Shown piece by piece: positions 1 to 13,903 of a stretch of 64,000 nucleotides of DNA. The notes beneath the pieces were generated by a model. That model ran no database searches. It had not been told where the DNA came from and saw only the letters and a list, made by a program, of their open reading frames with translations. Position numbers and translations under genes: made by a program. This DNA is from Cacajao melanocephalus. Lineage: Eukaryota; Chordata; Mammalia; Primates; Pitheciidae. Where the stretch lies: positions 1-64,000 of the forward strand of contig CAUYLG010065801.1 in assembly GCA_963573385.1 (NCBI GenBank). Direction: 5' to 3'. Each line of letters opens with the position of its first letter. The stretch's first letter is position 1.

Positions 1-76
1 GTTCCCCCTTTATACTGCCTCCCAGCCCACCCCGGCATGGGCAACCGGTTTAACGCAAATCAAGACCTTAAACTGA

Positions 77-423
<347 letters not shown>

Positions 424-519
424 TAATAATAAACAAAACTAATCATGACAAAGCAGCCACCGTTAATGACCCAGTTAGCAGGCCGGTCACAAAAAAACCT
501 GAGTCTAAGGCAGCCCTGC

Positions 520-740
520 AGAGGAGAAAGTGTAGTAGATAGGAAGCTAGGCAGATGTGCATTTAAATCCTGTCTCTACCACTGGCCACTCTAAGCCTTG
601 GCATCTTTATTTATGAAATAGCAATAAAAACTGCTAGTTCTCTGACAGAGTTGCTGCCAGAGGTAAATGAGATCAGGTATGCAAATCACTTAACAATATG
701 CTTGGTAAAAAGCAGTCATGCAATGACATTTATTTCCCTG
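520..740 (+). repeat. MIR SINE
   Basis: Diverged MIR in sense orientation. It contains a region resembling the MIR core (aatcctgtctctaccactg) and a following stretch like the family's tail from 'cttatttatgaaatagcaat' to the 'aaatgagatcaggtatgcaa' part. Edges are approximate. Confidence 0.75.
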
Positions 741-1149
741 AGCCCCTCCCAGTCATCCTAGATGAATACAAAGAAGAAAAAAGTGAGATGAAGATAGAAA
801 TATCCTATCAGGGCACACAAGTTTTTACATAGATTATTTCTCCTTTTGCTTATGCATGAAATAAAGAAGCTGCACCCCAGGTAACTGCTACTGACTTTTT
901 AGAATTTTAAGCAGCTTCCCATGTAACTCACGGTTTCCTGAGGTCTGAGAAAACCTTAAGAGCAGACCTTAAAGAATAAACAAACGAAAAAACAAGCAGA
1001 ACACATTGGGGATACTAGAGAGAAGATGAACTACAGTAAGTCAGATATCAACAAAGCAAGTTATCACTAGACATAAGTCTGCAGATTTACTTTCTGTTAA
1101 AAAACTAGCCAAGTCTGTCCTTGCATCTGTTCTTGCATACAAGAAGTGG
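741..1149. other. Unassigned sequence
   Basis: AT-rich sequence between two MIR copies. No recognisable repeat, RNA gene or plausible reading frame. Confidence 0.5.
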
Positions 1150-1308
1150 AATACTCCAGCGGTTACGAATTATAAGCTCTTTAGCAAGATGGCATAAGAG
1201 CAAGAGGATCTGGTTCAAATCCTACTCACCTGCTTATTATGGATATGAGTTTAGAAAAGTGCCTTAGCTTTTTCTCCTCCAATATCTTCACTGTAAAAAT
1301 AGTATCTC
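1150..1308 (+). repeat. MIR SINE, 5' part, split by Alu
   Basis: MIR core-like sequence (ggttcaaatcctactcacc) followed by the diverged 'cagtttcctcatctgtaaaa' equivalent. It stops where an Alu begins and resumes beyond it near 1604, so the Alu inserted into an older MIR. Confidence 0.72.
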
Positions 1309-1720
<412 letters not shown>

Positions 1721-1721
1721 C

Positions 1722-1825
1722 ATGAGAATATTAACAGCCCCTTCATAGGCTTGTTAGAATAAATCAAACAGGATGTTTCACGGAAGAGCCAAGAATATAG
1801 TATGCATTCAATAAATTATTATGAC
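1722..1825 (+). repeat. MIR SINE fragment
   Basis: A second MIR tail directly follows the first. It shows the 'gagaatattaacagcccctt' and 'ttgttagaataaat' segments and ends in 'tgcattcaataaattatt', the typical MIR 3' end. The two tails in tandem suggest two independent insertions. Confidence 0.68.
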
Positions 1826-1882
1826 TACAACTACAACTACTGCTATTAAAGGCATCTAGAACTCTTCAAGGCTGAAAAATAA

Positions 1883-3070
<1,188 letters not shown>

Positions 3071-3151
3071 TAGGTAAATAAATATTTGTTGAATGGCTCA
3101 CCGATGGATTGACAAAATGAATGAATGAACGAACGAATGAATGAATGAATG
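3071..3151 (+). repeat. L2 3' end with (GAAT)n tail
   Basis: 'aaataaatatttgttgaatg' followed by a tetranucleotide run (aatg/aacg units, 3117-3151) is the characteristic L2 LINE terminus. The two interior aacg units are point variants of the tail. Confidence 0.75.
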
Positions 3152-5285
3152 TCAGAACCATTGCTAAATTACTCTCAAGCCAGCAAATCTAAAAATCACG
3201 GTTTTGACACATACACACACACAAAAATCGGATGTAGATACCAGGAAGAAGTTGCCAGAAAACCTGCTATCTGCAGCAAGGATATACTATATTGGGGTAC
3301 AAGCATCTCTTCATCCTGTGAAACCACATATTTATATCCTAGCAATTCTACCTCCTGAAAAACTAAAGCTTAACTCCTGGTACTCCCCGCTATGTCCTCA
3401 AGCACATTCTGAAATAAAAGCCTTTTTTGAAGACAGGCCTACTAATAAATTAAATTATTTCTGTTATGCCACAACTAATGGAGAGAAAGCGCAGAGCTCA
3501 AGATGAACAATAATCTAAACCGTTAGATCTGATTTGTAACCTAATGATATTCTGGTACTGGCAGAGGAACAAAACAAAACGAGCTGTAATAACAGGCAAG
3601 GTGTGCTGTCAGCACTCTTGAGGGAATTTTTATATTTTAAGCCTGTGGGAATTTGGAAAAGGTCCACGGTACTATTTTTTCCCTCATCTGACTGACATGG
3701 CTGATTACACCTTTAACTTAAGTCTAATAACGTATATTGCCTATGTTAATCACGATATAAAAGCTAAAGTTGTGTTTTACGAAAAAGCAGATCACTTTAC
3801 AGTACTGCACTCAGGCATGACTGAATGGACACTTCACTGAAATTCAGCTTTGGTCAAATGCAGGGCAAGTTATATGGCCCCAGATACGACTGATTCATTT
3901 CCCACATCACTGTCCATTCTGGCTCTTCTTGGTTTTCTGGCCAAAGAGCAGATACATTAGTCAAACTGCCTGCTGTATTGATGAGATTTCCAGTGCAAAA
4001 ATACTGTGGGGCCAAAAGGAACAGGAAAAAAAGAATTTTGGTAGTGGACAAAAGTAGGTATTTATTTCTTGCTCACTAGTGTTTGGGCACACTGGGTGAC
4101 TGACCTCCCAGTGCACAACAGGTTGGGTCCAGAAAGTTCCACCTATGAATCTAGAACATGCTCTTCTCATGGTACACAGCAGAACAGAGAGGCCAAATAC
4201 AGTCATGCAAGCACATTCAAGCACTCTATTCATGGGCCTTCCATGACATTCCACTGATGGAAGAGAATCACAAAACTCAGCCTAAAGTTCAGTGGAAATT
4301 GAGCTGTCCACAGTAGGCCCCATGGGGAGGCATAGCACAGTCACAGACTAAAGGGGCTGCTGGGCTAGGACAGGCAGATAGTGCCACATCTGAACAATCA
4401 TCAGGTCTACCTCATCTGGGCTGCCGCATTCACCCTAACCTGCCCTCCTGGTGACAGCCTTGCACGCCCCACCCCCAGGAGGAAAAGGAGAACCCTCACT
4501 GGCTGGCAAGGTAGCCAATCAAATACTCATTCTGACCTGCAAAAGCAAATTCAGCTAACCTCATGACAACCTTTCTTGAGGACTGGATTCTCCATTTGTC
4601 CTGAATTACTTATAATAAATGCCTATTCGTTCTAATTAGTTTCTTTGGATCTTCATTACTTCTCTGTCAAAGGCCATAGTAGGGACAACCAAATAACACA
4701 GACAGAGCTGAGAAGAGAAATCTGTTCAAAAGAGGTAGGAGTTAGACGGCCAGGAGTAGGAGTGGGAGCCAGACCTGGCAACCTGTCTTCCAGCTGGGTT
4801 TGCATCGTAAACACATTGCTGCCTTCCTGAGGTCATATGCCTATGGAGCAAAGAGGTTGCAACCACGCTAAATAAGGAATCCTGTGGCACTGCCATTGCT
4901 TATACAGGGCACCTAAAAAAAATGATCCCTTTAGGCTTGTTGTCTGGTTATTGTCCATTTCTCTCCAATCTTTCCTCACCTCAGATTCTTAGGGCTTTAC
5001 CGTCTTCCAAGTCAATGATACCCTGATCAATACTCCCAGCCCTGCACTCTAATCCTAAATTACCCCTGTCTATGCATTACTTCTTCCTGGATATCCTACC
5101 TGTACCCTAAACCCATTTTTGGTTCTAGAACTGAACTGAATTTGCCAGCTTTCATACAAACCTTTCCCCCTTCCTCCAAACTGTGTACCAATGATACTGT
5201 TATTTTCTTCCGCACTCCCTATAGAGTACACTTTGGCCTCCAACATGCTATTATGCTCCCAGTTGTAGATATCACTGGCTGCCTG
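3152..5285. other. Unassigned sequence, about 2.1 kb
   Basis: No confident repeat family. 4440-4680 is somewhat GC-richer and leads into AATAAA at 4615-4620, which gives it an LTR-like or 3'-UTR-like look. I could not match it to a family. The overlapping frames at 3854-4254 show no domain. Confidence 0.45.
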
Positions 5286-5289
5286 GCCA

Positions 5290-5490
5290 CAGGCCAAGAG
5301 CCATTTGTGCTGGGCAGGCACAGCCCACTTCCAGCTACAGAGGCTCAACAGGCTAAACACTTTCCCCGCCTCCCTTTGCAGCTATAAGGTGGGTATGGCC
5401 GCAATTCCAAGCACACACTTGAGACAAAGTATGCAATGGGGCTTCTGGGAAAGCTCCGCCTTCCTCATAGAGAGGTTGAGGGGAAAGTCG
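5290..5490. repeat. Probable ancient interspersed repeat, family unassigned
   Basis: The phrases 'cctccctttgcagctataag' and 'ggggcttctgggaaagctcc' recur, diverged, in old mammalian repeats. A similar word set occurs near 53,270-53,740. I cannot assign a family by eye. Confidence 0.4.
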
Positions 5491-5539
5491 TCTTCTATTG
5501 CCGAATCACCTCGAAATCAAGACAGCACAGAGCTTCAAT

Positions 5540-5700
5540 AGCTGTGCACCTGCTCAAAAAGCTTCCGTGGCTCTCAACTGTCAAGTAGATAAAATCTAAA
5601 CTCCTTAGTTCAGGATTCAAATGCTTTCATTATCTGGTTCCACGTTTATGTTTCAAGTTTATGTCTTTCTATTCCCCCTCACATGAATACAGAATAACCA
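5540..5700 (+). repeat. L2 LINE 3' fragment
   Basis: Contains the L2 3' signature: cctgctcaaaaagcttccgt, then 'ggataaagtccaaactcctt' in diverged form (agataaaatctaaactcctt) and the 'ggccctccacaatctgg' equivalent (tttcattatctggttccac). Confidence 0.72.
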
Positions 5701-5724
5701 TATTATTTTCTTTACAAGCTTACA

Positions 5725-5880
5725 ATGTGCCAGATAATGTGCTAGATACATGACATGTAGTATTCACCGTCTGCACTGGCCCCTATGTGGTCAGTGTTAT
5801 CATACTTATTTTATAGAAATTAACAGGACCAGAACTCGAGTGCAAGTTTCTCTCCATAAAGCTCCATGCTTTTCAACCCT
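5725..5880 (-). repeat. MIR SINE, antisense
   Basis: Reads like reverse-complement MIR: 'atgtgccagataatgtgcta', a Pu/Py block like 'tattatccccattttaca', then 'ggaccagaactcgag' in place of the core. Confidence 0.62.
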
Positions 5881-6224
5881 TATTTCTTGGGTATCTTCTG
5901 TGTGCCAGACACCAGTACACCTTACCACCTCCTCTTCCAGTTGGATTTTCTATCTGTCCCAGTCCTTTAGATCATTCCTTCTGGGATCAGCTCAGAAAGC
6001 TGTTTTATGGGCAATATCTCCCATCAAATGCAGCAAAAAGCCATCAGCAATCACATTTTTCTCTGAAAAACAATTGCATCTTTTTTTTTTTCTTCTTTTA
6101 ATCCTTCCTGCTTCTAGTATGGTAATATAATTATATCTTACTCTAAATGTGAGGACGCAAGCAAGGAGGCAAAGTCTGCTGCTTATTCATTTTGTAACTT
6201 CCCCCACTAACCTCCCCCACCATG
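5881..6224. other. Unassigned sequence
   Basis: Pyrimidine-rich on the + strand, with a T10-plus tract around 6080. No family assigned; no gene evidence. Confidence 0.45.
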
Positions 6225-6440
6225 GTAATAATAAGAGACAATAGTTATTGGGCCTTCACTATGTGGAAGGCGGTGAACTGACATTTTACATATTGTGTTA
6301 CTTACGATAACTCTATGGATTCTATTACCCCCTTTTTACAGGAAAAGAAAAAAAAATGTAGCAAAGTTAAGTCATCTGCTCAAGGTCATAAGCCTACTAG
6401 ATAGCAACAACAGTTTCCAATCCAACAGATCCAGTAGAAA
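6225..6440 (-). repeat. MIR SINE, antisense
   Basis: Nearly whole reverse-complement MIR: tcactatgtggaaggcggtg, 'gattctattaccccc', 'ttttacaggaaaagaaaaa', then 'aaggtcataagcctactag' (the conserved 'caaggtcacacagctag' region). Confidence 0.75.
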
Positions 6441-7030
6441 TAATTTTTAAAAATTTTTAATGGTATAGTACACCTCAGTTTTCATCAACGAAGATACGAA
6501 AGGTCTAAACTTTAAAGCACTTGGATCAAAAGGCTCCATTAGGAGTGCACCTGTTTTCACCGCCAGGATTTGAACAACGGGGATGGGTTTAAGAATAACC
6601 TTCACTGAGCTTCTCTGGCCAAATTCTATGTGGGAGGGCAGGAAAGGGAGGAGTTTAATTCAGTATTATCTAGGCCAGGAGATCGGTGCCCAATCAATGT
6701 ATGTGCCAAAGATTTTAGACCTAAGTTGAAATCTTTGTGCATTTTTGTGAAAAGGATGGTCTGTCCTACATAATTAAACCTGCCTTTAGATCCAATATCA
6801 TATTATGGAACTAGAATGGCTTACACTCAAAGAAATTGATCCCAAACTGGACCAAAAGCCCACCTACATATGATTTATCTGGGATAGATTTTAAAAATGT
6901 ACAGATTTCACAGTTACAGAACGGGGTGAGTGTCACTTACAAAGCTCACCAGGGGTTTTGATGAGCTGCAAGATTTGAGAGTCAATGGAGCCCAGTTCAC
7001 TCCACATCTTAACAGCTAACCCCTCTGTAA

Positions 7031-7077
7031 CTCTGTAAACTTTGTTTAGTTAAAAATAACTAAACAAAATAACAGAG
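7031..7077. repeat. Short hairpin-forming inverted repeat
   Basis: Perfect 12-bp arms tttgtttagtta (7041-7052) and taactaaacaaa (7057-7068) flank an AAAA loop. An outer ctctgt/acagag pair (7031-7036, 7072-7077) extends the stem past a small internal bulge. ctctgtaa is also tandemly doubled at 7023-7038. Confidence 0.85.
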
Positions 7078-7584
7078 CGTTTTCTCCTCGTTTCTAACTT
7101 TAGTTTCTAATAACTGCAATTTCAAAAAACTCCACATGATGATTCCTAGGTCTCCTTCATATTTGGTTACACATGCAAAAGGCCTGATCCTAAAGAATCC
7201 ACTCTCTGGATTTCAGCAATGCCTACAGAGTTTTGTTTGTATAACAAAATCAGGACCCTGCCTGGATAGGATTACAGAGTCAGGGAGAGCACACACATTC
7301 TGAGAAAAGCAGCTTGCCCTTCAACAATCTGATAAACAGGCGCTAAAAGAAACACCACCAGTACTGGAAGCCCCAGTCTTCAAGCCTTTGTTGAACCTTA
7401 TGTCAGAGTGCTCCCAGCTCTGCACAAGATCAAAAATGCGGTCGCCCAGATAAAGTCACTCTCCGAGCTTCTTTGCAGGAACAAGAGGGAAAGAAAGGGC
7501 TTTGCTTATAAGAATGGCATAAATAGTCTCAACACACAGTTCAGCGTCTGAAAGGGTAAAAAAATCATCCCAACACGATTCAAT

Positions 7585-7712
7585 AATACATATTTACGAA
7601 CACACACATACCTATACGTACACATTTATGATCCTGTTATCAAGATGGCATTTACACACACGTACATATGTGTTTGAGGTTTACACATATGTATACAGGT
7701 ATATATATGTTA
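7585..7712. repeat. AC/AT-rich low-complexity tract
   Basis: Irregular alternation of acacac, tacgta, catatg and tatata words. It is a purine-pyrimidine alternating tract, not a clean microsatellite. Confidence 0.6.
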
Positions 7713-10003
7713 TTTCCTAGCAGTCTTAGATTATTCCAACAACTTAAATCATTATCAGCTAAAAAAATAAAAGAAAAACATAAAATTCAGCTACTTAATG
7801 GAACTTGCACTGATCAAGACCTGTGTCACAGAACTGACCACAGTGTTAAAATACACATCAGCTTCTACGTGATAAAGAAGAATCAAGAGGGAGTAAAAGA
7901 ACAACGCACAGCTCTCAGGGTCAAATATAAGTTCTGACAATGTCACTGGCACACCATATACTCTGGCCCAGAGACAGACCGGATGTAAACTTGAGTAATG
8001 ACAAGTAACTTTAATTAAACTCTCCAACTGCTTATAAGTCTGATGAACTTCAAAATGTACTTGCTCACCAAGTTAGGGTCTCTCAGAGTGGTAATCCTTT
8101 CTTATTAATCTTTGACAAACTATTAAATTTCCCATTTTTCCCCTGACCAATGGTAGAATGCCCTCTCTCCTTGTGATTTACAAGTCGTCTCAGAAATTAG
8201 AAAATGATGTACAGCTAGTGCAATTCATTTTAATAGGAATTTGAATGGCTTCTCTTTCCCTTTTTCGAAATACAATATCCTGAATTGTCCTCTCTGTCCA
8301 TGTGATAAATAACTTGGGTGCAGAAAATGAAGAATTTTTAAACGGCAAGATAAAAGACATGATTCTGTATTCTCTGTTTATGAAAGGGCTGCTCTTTGAA
8401 GTGATAAAAGCCGTGGTCCTGCTGTGTTTCCACCTGCAAAACTCCTATAAAATTTAATAGAACTTAGAGGGGTACACAAGCCACAGAGTATGAAACCTAA
8501 TTTCCATCCCAGTTCATTTGATTTCCTAAAATTACATCAACAGCAAAATCAGATAGAGGGTAGACACTGGTTTTATGAGGCTTCTAATAGACAAAACTCT
8601 ATTTCAGTATTTAAAGAATAATTACCACTCTGCAATTCAGCCACGGCTCTATCGGAGCCTATTTCTGTCATCTCCCTTCATTTGCCAACAGGCATAACCA
8701 ACGCAACCTGCTAACTACCCTATCACATTTTTTAGATAATTTAAGAAGAAGGAAATGATATTCATTAAGATGCAACATAAATCCAGAAGTACAAAAATCA
8801 AAGAAAATCCACAAATCATAAACTAAAAGGGCTTAATCATTAAATTCAATTTTCCACTCACTGCATCTAAAATGAGCCACAGAGTAGACAGGGCATGTGT
8901 ATTTAGAACCTGGATAAGGATGATGATGAAATGAAGTCTTTATTAACCAACCTATCCATTACAACTACCCTTTGAGTCATTCCAGGGAGGCTTTACCTAC
9001 ATATACTTGTGCTAACACATCTACAGATTCTGTAACTTTAGAAACTCAACTTTGTTTCTGGCCAACACTATTATTTCCCACAAAGTTCATTCTAAGATCA
9101 TTCCATCAAGTAGACTTGCTAGAATTGGATTCTCCCTCTCCCCCTCCCTCCGCTCTAAAAGACCAAAATGATAATACTGAGTTCAGCCTAAAAATGGTAC
9201 GCAAGTTCTAGAAGAGACCCAAGCACACAAAACTATATTTGGTATATTCGATGCTTGTTGATTCAACAAAAACCAGCTACAAAGGGCCTGCTCCAGAACT
9301 TCAGCGATCATCCCACCAAATTATGTCACCATATACTAAAATCTGAAAAGAGATTTGTGCTGTATTTTTCTTAAATGGCAAAGAGAGAATATGATCGACA
9401 GCTTAATAGAAAACGCAGCCCACAACATAAAAATAAAAGGTCATGTCATATTTCGCAAACTCCAAGATTTGTAAATCCATCCCCCACCCCACTTGACTAA
9501 CTCCTACCCTTCTCAAGAAATCACATAAAACTAGAAAACACGAGTTTTGCTCTAGGTAAGAATAACTAAAGGGAAAGCTCCCTTCTGTCCTTCCAGTCAC
9601 ACAGTAAATACAGCACAAGACTTAATTGCAGTTTATACCATCATACATCCCAGTGGGATAGCTCATCTGGGAGCTGAATCGGTGATGCCCTTTAACTTAG
9701 ACTCCATGATCTTCTGGGTTGTGTTAATTACCCTAACCCAGAAAACAGTCCTCAGAGGAAAATGTCATCAGTGGAAAACTTGTGCCATAGGGCCACTTGG
9801 ATTTTTTTTGTCTTTCCCATTTTCGGGAAGAGTAGTCCTGGGATTTCTTTTAAAAAGTAATTTATTGCGAATATACTTCATGGCTTTTGCTTTGGCAGCA
9901 TATTTCTTCTTTCGAAAGAAAAAAATGAGAAAAAAACATACAGGCCAGAGTTTGAGCCTAGAAAGCATCCCTCAGAGGAGGTTTTCTTAACTTTGGCACT
10001 ATT

Positions 10004-10192
10004 AACAATTCAGGACAGATCATTCTTTGTTGTGAGGTCAGTCCAGTGCACTGCAGAATGTTTAGCTGCATCTTTGGCCTCTACCTACTAGATTCTGGTA
10101 GCTGTAAGTCCTGTTGTAACAACCAAAAATGTCTCCAGACACTTCCAAATGCCCCTTCTGAAGTAAAATCGCCTCAGTGGAGAACCACCGCT
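10004..10192. repeat. hAT/Charlie-type short DNA element
   Basis: Carries ggcactattaacaattcagg at the left and 'aaaaatgtctccagacactt' internally. It ends in 'cagtggagaaccaccg', the form of a hAT terminal repeat (gttgagaaccactg). A second copy in the same orientation lies at 51,596-51,811. I am sure of the class but not of the family name. Confidence 0.75.
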
Positions 10193-11845
10193 TTAGGGAG
10201 GGGGAAATAAGGGGGAGAAAAGCTCCCTTAGAACGATGAAGGTCAGCCCTGGCAAGGTCGGAGGGGAAGTGCTGCAGATCCGCCCTGCCTCTGTGCTTCA
10301 GGTGCCTGTGACACCATCACCAGTGAAGCTGGGAGCCGCCGTAAACAGGAAGCACATCAACAGATCTTTATCTTAAAGGATCTGTCAAACACTTTGTAAT
10401 GTGCTATCATAAAACTAAAACTCAAAAGGGGAAAATGCCTGTGTCTGCAAAGAGGGGAAGAGAGTTGGCATGTATACATCGGAAGAAGGGAAAATCCTAT
10501 GCTTGAAAACTGCTGCACTGGCAAATGCCTGATGCTATGAGACCTATTTCTAAAAGGGGGACAGGGGCACAAAGAAACAGAAAAGTCAAAGTATGTTTAA
10601 TGTTTATAACATTTTTTTATCTTTTTGACATGTCAATGAAGTTTTTTTTGTTTTGTTATGTTTTTTGAGAGATAAAGAGACAGGAAAAGAAAAAATCAGT
10701 AAATCCTGTGGTAAAAATAAAGAATGAGCATAGGAGCAAGTAAAGTTAACCAACAGCACTTTTATGCTATCCTTAAACAAAAAGACACTGATGAGACAGA
10801 TCTGTTTCAACCCTTTCACAGAAGAGGTTGCCGAATACAGTCTACCACAAGGCACCACTGGAATAAAGAAGGTTCCAGTTCCATTCGGGGATATAAAAGC
10901 AAATCAAGCCTGACAGCTTGAAAGCTAAGACCTAAGATTACATCCCTTTACCAAGAAATTGGTTACTCAGGTGACAGAGCTCACATCCCAGTAAGAAGGA
11001 TACAATCTAGTTCTGACTATTAACCCCAGATTGCTCCTCCAAGTCAACATCTTTCCAGTAAGAGAATAAAGGTCCTTCTGGGCAGTCGCATCTTTATCGT
11101 CAATCTTAAACAACAATGGAGACCTGAGATTAGTCCTGACTTGGCTCAGGGTAATTAACACTAAGCTGTTCCCCTGCTTTTGTGTGGAATATGCTACAAA
11201 ACCAATAGAGAAGACTGCAGATGTCTGCTTATAGCCCAAGGCCATTTAAGTGACCAAAAGCTTTTTCCCAGGAGCCCTGGAAATTGTTATTTTTCTTTAC
11301 TTTGAACCTGCATTCCAATCTTTCTCCATGAATGAATGTGGTCTTGTTTGCTCTAAGCATTTTCCAGAATATCCCTCTGAACCATAAATCAACTCGAAGG
11401 GAAAGGTAGTGATTAATACAACAAATGGATCTTGCCATGGTTAATTTTTCATACCTGACAACTATGTCCTAGAGGAAGTAGAAAAGACCCTGGCGTTGTA
11501 ACTTTTAACTATCCAAACGCTTGGTGATTATTCTAACAGACCCAGAAGACCCATGACAAATAGGTATTTTTCAATCTCTTGAGGAAGAAATTACTTTCAA
11601 GCACCTGAAAGCTAGTATACGGTGGTGTGTCACCCAGTGAGAGAGCCCAGCCAACCACCAGACGTTCACATCTCAACACTGTTTTATTGTAAAAGAGCAA
11701 CATTCAGGAAGCAACAACAATAAAAAGTCCTTTGGGGGGAAAAAATAACTCATCAAGGATGCAATAGAACATGAACATAAGTTGAAATAGTATTGCAGGT
11801 CGCAGCGTGCTTAGCGGAATGTTTGAGGCATACCTTCTTCGCACC
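10193..11845. other. Unassigned sequence, about 1.6 kb
   Basis: A purine-rich, then GC-richer section at 10,200-10,340 is followed by AT-rich sequence with a T-rich patch at 10,610-10,670. No repeat family, gene or promoter that I can support. Confidence 0.45.
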
Positions 11846-12162
11846 ATGCTGTCCAATACAACGGCTACTAGGCACACGTGGCCAATTAAGCAACTGAAAT
11901 GTTCCTTAGTAAGAACTGGGATGGGCTTACAGAGTGCAGTACACATCGGATTTCAGACTTCATAGGAAAAAGAGAATGTAAAATACTTAATGAGTAATTT
12001 ATTGATTGCAGGTTGAAATGATACTATTGTGGAGATAATGGGTTGAATAAAATAAACTATTAAATTTAATGTCACCTTTCTCTTTTTACTTTTTTAGTAT
12101 GACCACTAGAAATTTTTAAATTACATGTGTAACTGGCATTGATGGCTCACAGATTTCTATTC
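11846..12162 (+). repeat. hAT-type DNA transposon fossil
   Basis: 'tgctgtccaatacaacggct' at the left, 'actaggcacacgtggcc' and 'gcaactgaaatgttcctta' follow the known order of a hAT/Charlie-class repeat. The AT-rich interior (attgattgcaggttgaaatg) and a terminal 'tttctatt' region agree. Strand reflects that reading and is tentative. A MER20 abuts the right end. Shorter relatives lie at 39,738 and 52,605. Confidence 0.62.
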
Positions 12163-12336
12163 ACAGCAAATTTTCTGTAAGTGCCTGACAGGAAATATTT
12201 TAGGCTCTGGCTCTGTCTATGGTGCTAAAGCAGCCATGGATAATACGTAAACAAATGAATGTGGCTATGTTCCAGTATCAGCTCATCAGACAGCTGAATT
12301 TGGCCTGTGTGCCCCAGTTTGCCTAACCAGGGTAGA
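12163..12336 (+). repeat. MER20 (hAT-Charlie) element
   Basis: Diagnostic words in order: tttctgtaagtgcctgacag, aaatattttaggctctgg, 'gcagccatggataatacgta', aacaaatgaatgtggctatg and the closing 'cagtttgcctaaccaggg'. Slightly shorter than the ~219 bp consensus. MER20 copies are known in eutherians to carry hormone-responsive binding sites; whether this one does is untested. Confidence 0.8.
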
Positions 12337-13263
12337 GAACATCAACAGTTCCCTGTAAAGAGGAAGATGAACCTACCAGGTGCCTGCGATCTGAATTTGG
12401 CCAGCAAATGTGTTTTTGCATCCAGCGTGGGTTTTGCACAAATCTGAACTTGAATTACCTTTAGACTGGGCATGGGTATTGCAGGTCCTCACAGTCCCCG
12501 TGACTCCCGAAATCTAACTGGCCTTCTTCACATAATGGCCATGTGCATGGGCATTCCTGCTGCAGAGCTGGTGACCTACAAAGAGGCTCTCCAGAGAGAC
12601 AGTCAGAAAGTCAGAAAATGTGCCTTTCTACCCGGGACTAATAAATAGTCCAAACCAAATCAATTTTGAGAATGAAAGAATGGACGTAATTAACAATTAC
12701 ACCTGGATAACAGGCTCCAGTGAGAATCCAGTTATCCTACTGATAACGCAAGCTAGGTCTGCAATAAGAATACTAGCCAACTTTCTCTAAGAAACCAACA
12801 CAAACCACTAAGTGTTTCACAACACTTCCCCTATAACACATTGTATTAAACAAACCTTTCCTCTAACATATCTAAGAGGGATAGGCTCCCTTAATGTCTG
12901 TATACTGAACACTGTGCAACCAGCATTCATTTCATCTTCTCTTTGGTCAGCTTCACAAGCTCTATTTCGCCATCTCTGGAAAATAATGCTGGTTTTCCTC
13001 TCGGTGGTCACATTTTCCCTATTCAAATCATGGACTGATGATTTTTAAAAGTTCCACCCAAGCTGGCAATGAGTATTCCAGGGCTCATTCTCCTAGTCCT
13101 CCTACTTTTGTATATTACTGATCAGTTACATTTTTTTTATTTGATTGAGGTCCTACACAGACTGTAGGGTAGGGTGCTGTATATATCTTGGTCCTAAGAT
13201 AACCAGCTGCACAAATAATGGAGCTAATTAGGATTCAACGGACACGACCTGAAACACTGAACC
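12337..13263. other. Unassigned sequence
   Basis: No recognisable repeat or gene. Frames at 12,812-13,048 (+) and 12,817-13,026 (-) overlap each other and show no domain. Confidence 0.45.
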
Positions 13264-13264
13264 T

Positions 13265-13563
13265 CTTTTTTTTTTGAGATGGAGTCTTGCTCTGTAGCCC
13301 AGGCTGGGTGCAATCATGTAATCTCGGCTCACTGCAACCTCCATATCCTGGGTTTGAGTAATTTTCCTGCCTCAGCCTTCTGAGTAGCTGGGACTACAGG
13401 CACATGCCACCACAGCCAGCTAATTCTGTGTGTGTGTATTTTTAGTAGAGTTGAGTTTTCACCATGTTGGCCAGGCTGGTCTCGAACTCCCGGCATCAGG
13501 TGATCTGCCCACCTCCATCTCCCAAAGTTCTGGGATTACAGGCGTGAGCCACCGCACCCGGCC
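13265..13563 (-). mobile_element. Alu SINE, full length, antisense
   Basis: Starts in a T9 tract and gagatggagtcttgctctg; ends in 'ccaccgcacccggcc'. A short (GT) expansion (tgtgtgtgta, near 13,429-13,438) lies in the middle linker. It forms an opposed pair with the partial Alu at 13,904. Confidence 0.96.
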
Positions 13564-13885
13564 CTCTGGGCCTTCTGAGAAAGTTGTTCTTCCAAACAAT
13601 CCCTGCTGTGGACAGTGAAGACCCCACCATAATGCAAAGCCAGAATTAGGATAACGCTAGCAATATGGATGGCAGAGCCCAGCAACAGAGAGAAACAGTC
13701 CCTGACAGTCTTGGGAAGCAGAACCCAGCCCTCACTGAGATTAACACAAACGTTACTCTTTCATCATTCTACAAGCCGACCTGAGTTTCTGTTGTTGCAC
13801 TTGACACGGTTATTGGTGTAGACATGACTCTCATCTCATCCTCCCTTTCTTTCCCCTCTCAAGCCCCCTTCTGTGTATGTACGTG
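13564..13885. other. Unassigned sequence
   Basis: Plain intergenic-type sequence ending in a short AT tract (atatatatac, about 13,891-13,900) against which the next Alu fragment sits. Confidence 0.45.
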
Positions 13886-13903
13886 TAAAAATATATATAC
13901 TTA

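Larger units (their letters stand above)
6441..9999. other. Unassigned sequence, about 3.5 kb, Alu-free
   Basis: The longest stretch here with no family I can name. It holds a hairpin at 7031-7077 and AC/AT-rich low-complexity sequence at about 7585-7712. It also has a CT-rich patch at 9138-9155 and a perfect 14-bp palindrome, ttctttcgaaagaa, at 9907-9920. Frames up to about 100 codons lack domains. It could contain conserved non-coding sequence, which only an alignment would show. Confidence 0.5.

Noticed and set aside
3117..3151. (GAAT)n as an independent microsatellite
   Set aside because: It directly follows the L2 terminus aatatttgttgaatg and is that element's own tail.
4440..4680. Candidate LTR or gene 3' end with AATAAA
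   Set aside because: Only composition and one AATAAA suggest it; I could match neither an LTR family nor an upstream exon.
9880..9925. U6-like word (gctttggcagcatat)
   Set aside because: Only about 20 bases resemble U6 snRNA (gcttcggcagcacatat); the following sequence diverges completely and there is no tail.
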